From the NCBI RefSeq assembly GCF_002250835.2, contig NZ_NOJY02000016.1:1-64000 (forward strand): 64,000 nucleotides of DNA, read 5' to 3'. Shown piece by piece: positions 51,099-60,079 of this stretch. Position 1 is the first letter of the stretch; every line of letters starts with the position of its first letter. The stretch is from Romboutsia weinsteinii (GTDB taxonomy: Bacteria > Bacillota > Clostridia > Peptostreptococcales > Peptostreptococcaceae). Under the pieces are notes generated by a model that was not told where the DNA came from, ran no database searches, and saw nothing but the letters and a program-made list of their open reading frames with translations. A program made the position numbers and the translations under genes.

Positions 51099-52745
51099 CT
51101 ATTGCTTAGCTTCTTTAATTTCTTTTAAGATGTTATTATACTCTTTTTCATATTGCTCTTTTTTCTTCTCATCATTTTCTATAGACAGTAAAGAAATAGT
51201 ATAACTTAACTTATTTTCTAGAATCATAATATTTTCTTTATCAATTCTCTCTTTACTAGTTAGCTTAACTTCTTTTTTGCTATCTACATACTTTTCATAA
51301 GATCCGTTAAATTCAAATAGCTTTTTATCCTTTAAGTCAATAATATAATCACAGATATTCGAAACAAATGCTATATCATGAGAAACCATAAGGATTGTCT
51401 TATCAACATTTTTCAAAGCTTCTTCTAATGCTTCTATAGCAACAATATCTAAGTAATTTGTAGGTTCATCTAAAATTAATAAATTATTATCTTCTAAAAT
51501 AATCTTACATAGTGCAACCTTTACTTTTTCACCACCACTTAGATTATCTACCTTCTTATATACACTGTCTCCCTTAAATCCAAATAAATTTAAATTTATT
51601 CTTATAAAAGTTTCATCAAAAGACGAATCCTCTTTAATATTTTGCAATATGCTTTTATCTGAATCTAATATATTTTGATTTTGATCAAAGTATCCTATCT
51701 TAACTTTATTATTTATCTTAATACTTTCATTATTATTTTTAATTATATCTTTAAGTAACATAGTCTTTCCACAGCCATTTGTTCCTATAAGAGCTATCTT
51801 TTTATCTCTTTTTATTTTAAAAGAGATATTATCAAGAAGTATTCTATCTTGTATTTTTAGAGTGAGATCTTTTACCTCTACTAAATTTTTACTCACAATT
51901 TCCATTCCATCTTTAATTTTTATCTTAATTTGAGCTATATTCTTTGGCTTTTCTTTAACTTCTAATTTTTCAATTCTTGTCTTCATAGCCTTTATATTTT
52001 CATCTAGGTTTTTCTTAGCTTTTTGCCCACCCATCTTGTGTAATCTAGCTTCAGAATTACCCATTCTTTTAGGTGGTCTTTTTATGCTATCTCTTTTTTG
52101 AGCTTTTTGTGCTACAGCTTTTTCTAACCTCTTCTTTTCATTTACATATTGTGTATACTCAAACTCTTCCCTTTTTATATTTTCTCTTTTTAGATTAATA
52201 TAATTTGTATAGTTTCCTTTGTACACTTTGAGTCTGCTATCTTCTATCTCAACAATAGTACTGCAAAGCTTATCTAAAAATTCTCTATCGTGAGATACTA
52301 GTAATAATGCACCTTCATGACTTTCAAGCATCTCTTCTAAAGTTTTTATACTTCCTATATCTAAATTTGATGTGGGCTCATCTGCAATAATAAGCTTCTT
52401 CTTTTCTTTCAGAGCATTAGCTATTCTTATCTTTACTTTTTCTCCACCAGATAGATGTTCCCTATATTCATCAGGTACACTTAGTAGGCTCTTAACCTTG
52501 CTATTTACACATAATTTTTCATTATTTTCACCTTGACTTATATAAGAATAACTATCTGTTAAATAAATACTTCCTTCATCAGGTTCAATTTCTTTAATAA
52601 GTGACTTTATCAATGTTGTCTTACCAGTTCCATTTGCTCCAACAAGCCCAATTTTTTCATTTTCTCCTATTTCAAATTTTTCTATATTTAATATCAATCT
52701 ATCTCCATAGTATTTTTTAAATCTATCTATACTCGCTATTGCCAT
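51099..52745 (-). CDS. ABC-F protein, probable ribosome-protection antibiotic resistance factor
   Basis: A 548-aa protein with two ATPase domains and no membrane segment. Domain 1: GLVGANGTGKTTL, LSGGEKVKIRIA, LIIADEPTSNLD; domain 2: ALIGTNGCGKTML, LSGGEKVKVALCK, LLILDEPTNYLD; the interdomain helical linker (LKRENIKREEFEYTQYVNEKKRLEKAV...PPKRMGNSEARLHKMGG) contacts the ribosome in such proteins. Layout is that of ARE ABC-F proteins (Vga/Lsa/Msr/CplR-like) giving resistance to pleuromutilins, lincosamides and streptogramins. An upstream leader peptide with an RBS-sequestering element supports induction by antibiotic. CplR-like identity is a guess. Confidence 0.85.
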   Translation of the reverse strand: MAIASIDRFKKYYGDRLILNIEKFEIGENEKIGLVGANGTGKTTLIKSLIKEIEPDEGSIYLTDSYSYISQGENNEKLCVNSKVKSLLSVPDEYREHLSGGEKVKIRIANALKEKKKLIIADEPTSNLDIGSIKTLEEMLESHEGALLLVSHDREFLDKLCSTIVEIEDSRLKVYKGNYTNYINLKRENIKREEFEYTQYVNEKKRLEKAVAQKAQKRDSIKRPPKRMGNSEARLHKMGGQKAKKNLDENIKAMKTRIEKLEVKEKPKNIAQIKIKIKDGMEIVSKNLVEVKDLTLKIQDRILLDNISFKIKRDKKIALIGTNGCGKTMLLKDIIKNNNESIKINNKVKIGYFDQNQNILDSDKSILQNIKEDSSFDETFIRINLNLFGFKGDSVYKKVDNLSGGEKVKVALCKIILEDNNLLILDEPTNYLDIVAIEALEEALKNVDKTILMVSHDIAFVSNICDYIIDLKDKKLFEFNGSYEKYVDSKKEVKLTSKERIDKENIMILENKLSYTISLLSIENDEKKKEQYEKEYNNILKEIKEAKQ

Positions 52746-52752
52746 ATATATT

Positions 52753-52859
52753 CCTCCCTATACTTACTTAAATATAAGGAGAGCATTCATTTGCTCAATA
52801 ATTTTGTACACAAAAAGGGTACGATAATTAAAAACACGCACTATAATCTACTCTCCTTA
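52753..52859 (-). promoter_or_regulatory. Translational attenuator of the ABC-F gene
   Basis: On the minus strand, 52783-52775 (CTCTCCTTA, near the leader's 3' end) is perfectly complementary to the leader's own Shine-Dalgarno region (TAAGGAGAG, 52859-52851). The overlapping 52781-52774 (CTCCTTAT) pairs with ATAGGGAG at 52761-52754, the Shine-Dalgarno of the ABC-F gene, with one G-U. Either pairing can form but not both, so ribosome position on the leader can decide access to the main start site. Confidence 0.65.
52764..52841 (-). CDS. Leader peptide of the ABC-F gene, 25 aa
   Basis: GTG at 52841 follows AAGGAGAG by nine bases and an open frame of 25 codons ends with TAA at 52766-52764, 18 bp before the ABC-F start. 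It begins MRVFNYRTLFVYKII and ends NALLIFK. Short hydrophobic-basic leaders before ABC-F or Erm genes serve as ribosome-stalling sensors of antibiotics; here the leader covers the RNA arms described above. Confidence 0.65.
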   Translation of the reverse strand: MRVFNYRTLFVYKIIEQMNALLIFK

Positions 52860-53039
52860 ATTTAAGTATCACAAATAAATCCATCAAAATAGGATTTTTT
52901 AAATTTATAATACGTTAAATTATTAAAAAGTAAATTATCTCTTCATGTTCTTAATTACCATACCCTTTCTTCAATATGCTTATATTATATGCGATTTTGT
53001 TAAAAGTATCTACAATTTTTATTTATAAGTTATGTACAA

Positions 53040-53067
53040 TACTGCGATAATAGATTATATCGCAGTA
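53040..53067 (-). terminator. Hairpin between methyltransferase and ABC-F leader
   Basis: TACTGCGATA and TATCGCAGTA form a 10-bp perfect stem. The T tract is weak on the minus strand, so termination may be incomplete. Downstream TATAAT-like sequence near 52980 may start the ABC-F transcript. Confidence 0.45.
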
Positions 53068-53134
53068 ATCAGTTCATAAAATAGCATTCTTATCTTTTGG
53101 TGAATTTACGATTTTAGAAAGAAATTAAATAAAC

Positions 53135-53917
53135 TTACTTTTTACCAATAAATAGACCGTGTTGACTATATCCAATTAAGCTTTTATTTTCACAAGTATC
53201 TAGGTGATACTTCATCCATAGATCAAACTCTTCCTTTGTAAATTCATTTACTCTTAATCTAAGAATGTCTGATATACCATCACTTCCTATGTGTTTAACT
53301 CTTTCTATGCCATTAATATTCATTAAATATTCTATTTCATCATATGTTGAATGATAGAAACAATCTCTATCATCTCCAAACTCTATCCCAGTTTTAGCAA
53401 TATTTCTAAGTCCTATATCATTAATATTTTCTTTATTTCTATTAATCATATTAGCAAAAGTAGCAAATCTACTAATATATGCAATTGCAAACAATCCACC
53501 TGGTTTTAAAACTCTTAATGACTCTTTAATGCATCTATCCCTATCTTCAGGTTTCGTAAGATGGTATATTGGACCTAGGCACAAGACTACATCAAATGAG
53601 TCATCACTAAACTCACTTAAATCTAAAGCATCTCCGTGAATTATCTCTATTTCATTATTCGTTGTTTTTTCTCTCATGATTTCAATGTGTTTGTCACACA
53701 ATTCTACTGCTGTAACACTACATCCATTTTTACTATAATAAAATGAATATCTTCCTGTAGCTGCCCCTAATTCTAATATTTTACTTTCTTTGTCTATATA
53801 TTTATTTAAATAGTGTGTAGTTGTAATAAACTCAATACTGTGTGAATTATCCTTTATTAATCTATTCTCTTCATCGTAATCTTTATAGTAACTATTTACT
53901 TGCTCTTTATACCTCAA
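53135..53917 (-). CDS. Class I SAM-dependent methyltransferase
   Basis: A 260-aa protein starting at TTG (53917) behind AAGGGGGAG. Motif I ILELGAATGRYSFYY near residue 47, strand-2 acidic VTAVELCDKHIE, motif II HGDALDLSEF and motif IV DVVLCLGPIYHL are present. It shares layout and the GPIYHL/GPMYHI motif with the methyltransferase at 22773, so they are probably paralogues. Substrate unknown. The next gene downstream is the ABC-F gene, but no functional link is implied. Confidence 0.85.
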   Translation of the reverse strand: MRYKEQVNSYYKDYDEENRLIKDNSHSIEFITTTHYLNKYIDKESKILELGAATGRYSFYYSKNGCSVTAVELCDKHIEIMREKTTNNEIEIIHGDALDLSEFSDDSFDVVLCLGPIYHLTKPEDRDRCIKESLRVLKPGGLFAIAYISRFATFANMINRNKENINDIGLRNIAKTGIEFGDDRDCFYHSTYDEIEYLMNINGIERVKHIGSDGISDILRLRVNEFTKEEFDLWMKYHLDTCENKSLIGYSQHGLFIGKK

Positions 53918-54014
53918 TATTACTCCCCCTTTTAATTACTCGTATTCTATAAACCTGTATATTCTATATCTACACTTAATTTACCTTTGTATTAGCTTTA
54001 GTTATTTCTTAAAT

Positions 54015-54038
54015 CTACAGGTCGAGTTTTCCGACTCC
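54015..54038 (-). repeat. Dispersed hairpin element, copy C
   Basis: CTACAGGTCGAGTTTTCCGACTCC, a near match to copies A and B, located 26 bp past the stop codon of the peptidase E gene. Confidence 0.55.
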
Positions 54039-54063
54039 TTAAATAAAGTTATCTTTATCTTTA

Positions 54064-54729
54064 TCAATATAACCATTTCTTTACTTTTCCTAGCATAGTC
54101 GCCTTACCATCTATTACTAATACTGCCCCTTCATTTTCAATAGAGTATATAGGCTTTCCTCTTTCTTTAATACATCTACGTATACTTTCATTTTGAATTA
54201 TAGAATCTTCATAGTGTACCTCAATATCAAAGTCTTTGATAATATTTAACCCCTTGTTATAAGAAAACTCATCATAGTCATGGTCTTGACTTATGTGATA
54301 ATCCGCTATTTGAACCATTGCACCAGCACTACTACCAATCATAATTCCTTTGTAATTTTCAAGTGCTTTTACTAAACCGTAGTTAATAAACCTATCCATC
54401 ATCTTATCTGGGTATCCACCAGTAAAAAATATTATATCGCTACTTTCAATCTTATCTAAAATAATTTCTCTACTATCCTCAAACTGATTTATCCAATATA
54501 TATTATCTTCTGTTATCCCATAAGATAAGAATGGAGATACAATATCTTTATAATGACTTCCATTATTTGGGTTAAAGGTATTGTACCAATCATAATTGTC
54601 TTTTAACCATTCTTCATGGTAGGATAACGGAGCTATCAATACCTTATAGTTAGACTTAATAATATCCTTTAAAGTATCATAGCACCAGTCACTATCAAAA
54701 TTATACAAACTAAGTAAAATATTTACCAT
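54064..54729 (-). CDS. Peptidase E (S51 family) or related amidotransferase-like protein
   Basis: A 221-aa protein: FFTGGYPDKMM near residue 98, the nucleophile Ser in MIGSSAGAMVQ near 130 and a His in FDIEVHYEDS near 167 are as in S51 alpha-aspartyl dipeptidase (PepE). It would cleave dipeptides with N-terminal Asp in the cytoplasm. Single gene. Confidence 0.8.
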   Translation of the reverse strand: MVNILLSLYNFDSDWCYDTLKDIIKSNYKVLIAPLSYHEEWLKDNYDWYNTFNPNNGSHYKDIVSPFLSYGITEDNIYWINQFEDSREIILDKIESSDIIFFTGGYPDKMMDRFINYGLVKALENYKGIMIGSSAGAMVQIADYHISQDHDYDEFSYNKGLNIIKDFDIEVHYEDSIIQNESIRRCIKERGKPIYSIENEGAVLVIDGKATMLGKVKKWLY

Positions 54730-55040
54730 TATGCCCTCATCCTTATTTAGCAGATTTATAAATAACTATCTTACTTATAATAATATGAACTTAATATTGT
54801 TATTGATATTTATAAAATAATTATTTATTACTTTATATTTTAATATGCTCATAATATCTAAATTAATTTCATTTAATATTACTATAAATTTTAAATATAT
54901 AATTAAATATAATAAATATTGTGAATTCTATCATTGTAATATTGATATATTTCATAATATTATATACAATTTAACTTATATAAAGCTATTTGTTTTTAAA
55001 TCAAATAGAATACTATTATGACATTTACATAGGGGGATTT
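54730..55040. other. AT-rich intergenic stretch
   Basis: Divergent promoter region for the peptidase E and Ere-like genes. Very AT-rich; I see no convincing promoter pair, repeat or ORF. Confidence 0.4.
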
Positions 55041-56297
55041 TTGAAATTGATATTTAAAAGTATTTTTGCTCTAATTACAACTACCTGTCTTATAACCTCA
55101 GGTTGCACTAGTTCAAATACCGTAGATGTAGAATCATCTTATCTTGAAAAAAACTATTCAGAGATAAACTTACAAGATGTAGACAATTTGTCAGACCTTA
55201 ATCTTCTACAGGATGATATTGGTAATAAAGAATTAATATTAACTGGAGAAAATCATGCAATAGCATCAAATAGACCGCTTAATATAAAATTGGTAAAATA
55301 TCTAAAAAAAGAAATAGATATAAAGTACTATCTAATGGAAACACAATACTCTGAGTCTTATTTTTTTAATAAATATCTAGAATCCGGTGATGAAAGTATT
55401 TTAGATGAATGTTTCAAAGCTACAAAGGGAACTTTTACTTATAATGAAGATGCATATAATTTTATAAAAGATCTTTATGAGTTTAATAAAACTTTATCTA
55501 GTAAGGATCGTATTAAAATAATAGGTATAGATATAGAGCATGCTCCTGCAACAACTATAAAATATCTATCAGAAGTAATTAACAAAAATAAAGATCAAGT
55601 TCCTCAGGATCTATACAGATTTTTAGAACAAATCAATCCAAGTAAAACTCAAGACTCAACTAAAGTAAAAGAAATTTGTAACAATCTTCTCAATGATATA
55701 ATTAGAAGTGAAGATAAGTACAAAGATTACCTTAAAGAAGATTATGTTGGATTTAAATTAGTAATAGAAAATATAATTGCTAGAATAAATGCCTATGAAA
55801 ACGATGATAATTTCACCTTGATAAGAGAACCTAAAATATACGATAATTTCAAAGTACTTTACAACTATTTACCTAAAGGTAAGTACTATGGTCAATGGGG
55901 TGGTTTCCATATAAATCAAGAAACCTCTACACAAGATGGAAATATAGAGTGCTTTGCATATTTACTTAATCAAGATAGTGAGTTTGAAGATAAGATATTA
56001 TCTATTATGTACGCATATAATGATTCAAAATATATGGATAAGCCAAGTAACAGCAATCCAAACTACAGGGAATCCACTGTATCAAATGTGGACAGTAAAC
56101 TATTTACTAACTATATTACTAAAGGTAAAAATAATGCTATTATCTTTAAGCTAAATAGTGTAGGCTCACCATTCAACGACAAACTAATTTGGTATAACTC
56201 TTCATCTCCAGATAATAAGGATAAAGTCACTACCGATTACTTTGACTATCTAATAATAATCAATGAATCCAAGGCTTCGAAGCCATTAGATTTATAA
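55041..56297 (+). CDS. Ere/TraB-like lipoprotein
   Basis: A 418-aa protein anchored in the membrane: KLIFKSIFALITTTCLITSGC has lipobox ITSGC. The mature part contains ELILTGENHAIASNRPLNIKLVKYL, the GENH motif of the erythromycin-esterase-like (EreA/ChaN/TraB) fold, then IIGIDIEHAPA and GQWGGFH. These residues form the putative active site in that fold, but the function of the lipoprotein members is unknown. Start TTG at 55041 (or 55047) after AGGGGGA; a frame beginning at 54990 overlaps that site. Not evidence for macrolide resistance by itself. Confidence 0.7.
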   Translation: MKLIFKSIFALITTTCLITSGCTSSNTVDVESSYLEKNYSEINLQDVDNLSDLNLLQDDIGNKELILTGENHAIASNRPLNIKLVKYLKKEIDIKYYLMETQYSESYFFNKYLESGDESILDECFKATKGTFTYNEDAYNFIKDLYEFNKTLSSKDRIKIIGIDIEHAPATTIKYLSEVINKNKDQVPQDLYRFLEQINPSKTQDSTKVKEICNNLLNDIIRSEDKYKDYLKEDYVGFKLVIENIIARINAYENDDNFTLIREPKIYDNFKVLYNYLPKGKYYGQWGGFHINQETSTQDGNIECFAYLLNQDSEFEDKILSIMYAYNDSKYMDKPSNSNPNYRESTVSNVDSKLFTNYITKGKNNAIIFKLNSVGSPFNDKLIWYNSSSPDNKDKVTTDYFDYLIIINESKASKPLDL

Positions 56298-56300
56298 AAT

Positions 56301-56346
56301 ATAGGGATTATAATTATCTTCTTTGTAGATAAATTATAATCCCTAT
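56301..56346. terminator. Hairpin between convergent genes
   Basis: ATAGGGATTATAATT and AATTATAATCCCTAT form a perfect 15-bp stem. There is no T run, so it may act as an end-protecting hairpin rather than a strict terminator. Confidence 0.6.
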
Positions 56347-56395
56347 CACCAAAATTAATTTATATAGTTTAAATATTATAAAGTTTAATTATTTA

Positions 56396-57655
56396 TTAGT
56401 TTACTTTCTTTGATATAGTATTTATCATATCTATTAGATCTTCATAAGATTTAGTTCTAAAAATAAACACATGGTTACCCATAGCTCCTGATAACACTTC
56501 TGGTACTTCTACATCAATTAGCAATTTCTTATTGTATCTATTCTTTATATCGTTAATAGAGTGTTTATATTTGTTATGATTTCTTCTACTTGCGTATCCA
56601 ACATAATACTTTCTATCTATTTCCACAAAAATTTCATCGTGGATTAGCATATCTGCCCAGATAGAATATACATCTACATCATAAGTATAATTTATCATAT
56701 CAGGTATGTAAGCACCAGGAGCTCTCATATTCACTTCTAATCCTACTATATCACCTTTTTTTCCAAGCCCCTCTTTATCTTCATCTAATCTGAAGAATTC
56801 AAAGTGAAAGAAGCGGCTTCTTGTATCAAAGCTTTTTACTACTTTAGTTCCAATCTCTTCTATGTCTCTTCCCTTTACCGGCTGTGAATAAAAAGCTGTG
56901 TCTTCACATTCATTTACACAATCCATAATAGAGTTCATCATAACATGGCTTGATGATATTAGTATATTTTTATTAGAGTCTGTAATCCCGTCAAATGTCT
57001 CTACATGACCACAAACATATTCTTCTATTATGTATTTTATATTAGGATTTTTTGTTGCAAAGAAGTAGGCTAATTCATCATCACTCTTTAATTTATATGT
57101 GGATGTTGCCCCTACACCATTATCTGGCTTAACTACTACTGGATATCCCGTAGTTTTTGTAAAATCTAATGCCTTTTCATAATTTGTTATAAAATCATAT
57201 CTTGCAACAGGTATTTTAGCACTTTCATATATTGCCTTCATCTTAGATTTATATTTCATAGGTCCCATATTTTCAATCTTCGTCCCTGTATTTACATCAA
57301 ACTTACTTCTAAGTGTTGCTTCTGTTTCAAGCCAATACTCATTTTGTGATTCAATCCAATTTATATCACCATATTTTGATTCAAAAAATTTGCAAGCCTT
57401 ATGTACTTCCTCAAAATTTTCTAAATTTCCTACCTTGTAGTATTCTGTTAGCGAACTTTTAGTATCTGCTGGAATTGAGTTGTAGTCGGAATCCCCGACT
57501 CCTAGAACATTAACCCCCTTTTCCTTTAATCTACTACAAAAATTATGAAAATATAAAGGAAAGTGAGGCGAAATAAATACAACATTTATTTTATTTGATA
57601 CAATCTCACTTTCTTTAATATAAGATTTTGGTCTAGATAAAGTCATAACACTCAT
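56396..57655 (-). CDS. ATP-grasp ligase
   Basis: A 419-aa protein of the ATP-grasp superfamily (carbamoyl-phosphate-synthase large-chain type). FISPHFPLYFHNFCSRLKEKGVNVLGVGD is the N-terminal domain, GYPVVVKPDNGVGATSTYKL is the ATP-binding Lys loop and DIVGLEVNMRAPGAY holds the Mg-binding Glu/Asn. Such enzymes join a carboxylate to an amine or thiol. RBS AGGGGG. It directly follows an esterase gene (25 bp gap), and the pair is likely functional. Confidence 0.82.
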   Translation of the reverse strand: MSVMTLSRPKSYIKESEIVSNKINVVFISPHFPLYFHNFCSRLKEKGVNVLGVGDSDYNSIPADTKSSLTEYYKVGNLENFEEVHKACKFFESKYGDINWIESQNEYWLETEATLRSKFDVNTGTKIENMGPMKYKSKMKAIYESAKIPVARYDFITNYEKALDFTKTTGYPVVVKPDNGVGATSTYKLKSDDELAYFFATKNPNIKYIIEEYVCGHVETFDGITDSNKNILISSSHVMMNSIMDCVNECEDTAFYSQPVKGRDIEEIGTKVVKSFDTRSRFFHFEFFRLDEDKEGLGKKGDIVGLEVNMRAPGAYIPDMINYTYDVDVYSIWADMLIHDEIFVEIDRKYYVGYASRRNHNKYKHSINDIKNRYNKKLLIDVEVPEVLSGAMGNHVFIFRTKSYEDLIDMINTISKKVN

Positions 57656-57680
57656 TCTATATCCCCCTCAAAATAATTAT

Positions 57681-58436
57681 TTATATAATGTATTTAAAAA
57701 AATATGGAAACTGTACTCTCCACCAATCCCAATCATGATTAACGTCATATCCCCATATATCTACCCAAGCAGGTATATTTTTATATTCTAATAACTCCTT
57801 CATCCTTAAAGTACTTGGAATCATAAGGTTCTCCCATGCTCCCTGACCACAACACATAACTATTTTATTATTACGATACATATTTACATAATGATGGTCG
57901 TAGCTCATATCCTCAATATATTTAATTGGTGAATTATTATATATAATCTCATCACTGTATTCTCCAAAGAATATATCAGTATCATAATATCCGCTAAGAG
58001 CAATAGTACCTATAAAAATATCAGGCCTTCTAAACATAAAATTAGCCGCATGGGTTGCACCTAAGGAGCAACCTGTTGTAATTATTCCCCTTGCATAACT
58101 GCCTCCGTTTCCATGGTAATTTATATTAAAAATTCTAGGCACAAGCTCATTAGTAATATAGTAATACCACTGTTCATGCATGTAACTAGGTCTTTGAACA
58201 TCTATATTATTTGCTGACCATGTCTCTAAATCAATACTGTCACAACAGAATAATTGAACTCTACCCTGTTCTATTAAATCTGAAACAGTGTCTACCATTT
58301 TGAAATTTTCAAAGTCATAATATCTTCCATCTTGCGCTGGAAAAACTAGCACTGGTTGACCTGCATGTCCATATACCTTAAACTCCATATCTCTATTTAA
58401 GCATTGGCTGTACTCTCTAAACCATTCTATCTTCAT
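57681..58436 (-). CDS. Esterase-like alpha/beta hydrolase (COG4947 type)
   Basis: A 251-aa alpha/beta hydrolase. The nucleophile Ser is in TGCSLGATHAANF near residue 119 (GxSxG); possible acid and His are in YDVNHDWDWW near the end. The Trp-rich HEQWYYYITNELVPRI segment is typical of this esterase group. RBS CGGGGGA. It is first in a two-gene unit with the ATP-grasp gene, and no third gene follows. Confidence 0.82.
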   Translation of the reverse strand: MKIEWFREYSQCLNRDMEFKVYGHAGQPVLVFPAQDGRYYDFENFKMVDTVSDLIEQGRVQLFCCDSIDLETWSANNIDVQRPSYMHEQWYYYITNELVPRIFNINYHGNGGSYARGIITTGCSLGATHAANFMFRRPDIFIGTIALSGYYDTDIFFGEYSDEIIYNNSPIKYIEDMSYDHHYVNMYRNNKIVMCCGQGAWENLMIPSTLRMKELLEYKNIPAWVDIWGYDVNHDWDWWRVQFPYFFKYII

Positions 58437-58722
58437 AAAATTCCCCCGTATAATTTTACATTTGTAAATTTATTTTTAAATTATAATTTATATAATAATA
58501 TATAATACCGAATCTTCTAAATATTTTCAACTTAATTTTGTATACTAAATATTATATTATCTAATTAACAATTTATATCACTAAATATAACTACAAATTC
58601 TTACAAATTACCCCTCCAATAAATTCGTTTAAATGTTAGAATCTTTTAAAGTGTATTTAAATTAATTATATATAGATTTATTTTGTATCTAATTTTATAA
58701 TTAATTAAAAGGGGTGGTTGTT

Positions 58723-59289
58723 ATGATAACACATAAGGGAACTGAAACAATAAATACAGATAGACTTATACTACGAAGGTATAAGTCAGATGATACTAGC
58801 AATATGTACAAAAACTGGGCTAGTTGTAGTGAGGTAACAAAATTTTTATCTTGGGCTCCTCATACTGATGAAGAATTCACTAAAAAGCTTATCAGCGAAT
58901 GGATTAGTGAATATGAGGATAAAAAAACATATCATTGGGTAATTGAACTTAAAGAAAATAAAAAAGTCATAGGTGATATTTCTTCTTTTAATTTAAACGA
59001 TAAGCACTGTTCATGCGAAATTGGATATTGTTTATCAAGAGATTATTGGAACAGTGGTATTATGAGTGAATCATTAAATTCAGTTATTAACTATTTATTT
59101 AAAATTGGTTTTAATAGAATCGTAGCAATGCATGATACAAGTAATCCTGCGTCTGGTCAAGTCATGTTGAAAAATAATATGAAGTATGAAGGTACTTTAA
59201 GACAAGCACATAAATTGAGGGGAAATAGTGAGTTTAGTGACTTGTCAATATATTCTATACTTAAATCAGAATGGAATAATAATAAATAA
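58723..59289 (+). CDS. GNAT acetyltransferase (RimJ/RimL type)
   Basis: A 188-aa acetyltransferase: TDRLILRRYKSDDTSNMYKNW opens the RimJ/RimL fold; WVIELKENKKVIGDIS, EIGYCLSRDYWNSGIMSESLNSVI (the acetyl-CoA loop region) and NPASGQVMLKNNMKYEGTLRQ follow. I start at ATG 58723 because the upstream GTG (58714) overlaps the AAGGGGTGG ribosome binding site. Substrate could be a ribosomal protein or a drug. The 286 bp upstream show nothing else. Confidence 0.85.
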   Translation: MITHKGTETINTDRLILRRYKSDDTSNMYKNWASCSEVTKFLSWAPHTDEEFTKKLISEWISEYEDKKTYHWVIELKENKKVIGDISSFNLNDKHCSCEIGYCLSRDYWNSGIMSESLNSVINYLFKIGFNRIVAMHDTSNPASGQVMLKNNMKYEGTLRQAHKLRGNSEFSDLSIYSILKSEWNNNK

Positions 59290-59343
59290 ATTTAAAACTA
59301 AAATAAAAATGACATTACGATTATAAAATGATGCTTAAAATAA

Positions 59344-59383
59344 ACCTATAAGGTAAACACTCAATGAAGTTTACCCTATAGGT
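59344..59383. terminator. Terminator between convergent genes
   Basis: ACCTATAAGGTAAAC pairs with GTTTACCCTATAGGT with one mismatch, followed by a T-rich tail. Confidence 0.8.
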
Positions 59384-59404
59384 CATTTTTATATACAATT
59401 AAAT

Positions 59405-60079
59405 TTAGTTGTTTATTATCTCAACTAACTTCTTTAATTTTTCTTGATCTATCTCACCAAATGGGTCTTTATTTACTCTTACAGCAGTTCCAAAATGGAA
59501 ATCTGTAGCTTTAGTTAAAGACTTGATTTCTTCTATATTATCAAAATTAAGTCCTCCTCCTAAAAGAATATTTACTCCATTAGATTTCTCTATCATTGCC
59601 TTGATAACATCAATATTTTCTCTTATATTTGTTTTTCCAGCAGATGTTAAAGTATTAGTTATATTTTCATATTTGTTTAATATATCCATACTTTCTATAA
59701 CATTAGTTTCATCTATTGCTCTGTGGAATGTTACATCAAGGCCACCACACTTAGCTAAAAGTGCTTTTAAGTCCTCTTCATCAATATTGTTGTTTTGATC
59801 TAGCATACCAAATACAACGCCATTAGCCCCAAGACTTTTAACTATTTCTATATCTTTTTCCATTATCTTAATATCTTCTTTGCTATAAACAAAGCTCTTT
59901 GCATGATGTCTTATCATAACATTAACTGGTATCTTTACACTTTTTACTACAGCCTCAATAAGCCCATAGCTAGGTGTAAGTCCTCCTTCTGTCAACGCGC
60001 TTACAAGCTCAATTCTATCTGCTCCACAAGCTTCTATTGCTATTGCATCCTCTACACTCATCCCAATTATCTCTAACAT
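59405..60079 (-). CDS. cutC: CutC-family protein
   Basis: A 224-aa TIM-barrel protein: EACGADRIELVSALTEGGLTPSYGLIE, VMIRHHAKSFVYS, GANGVVFGMLD, TFHRAIDE and NILLGGGLN are clear CutC signatures. The family has been linked to copper homeostasis, but its true reaction is unsettled. It overlaps the M20 peptidase gene by 7 bp and is the last gene of the peptidase operon. Confidence 0.92.
   Translation of the reverse strand: MLEIIGMSVEDAIAIEACGADRIELVSALTEGGLTPSYGLIEAVVKSVKIPVNVMIRHHAKSFVYSKEDIKIMEKDIEIVKSLGANGVVFGMLDQNNNIDEEDLKALLAKCGGLDVTFHRAIDETNVIESMDILNKYENITNTLTSAGKTNIRENIDVIKAMIEKSNGVNILLGGGLNFDNIEEIKSLTKATDFHFGTAVRVNKDPFGEIDQEKLKKLVEIINN

Noticed and set aside
55041-56297. Macrolide esterase resistance gene
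   Set aside because: Only the GENH-type fold signature is shared; it is a lipoprotein and key Ere residues cannot be confirmed.
57483-57503. Further copy of the dispersed hairpin element (AGTCGG...CCGACT)
   Set aside because: It lies inside the ATP-grasp gene, encodes VGDSD and lacks the conserved loop and flanks, so probably chance.
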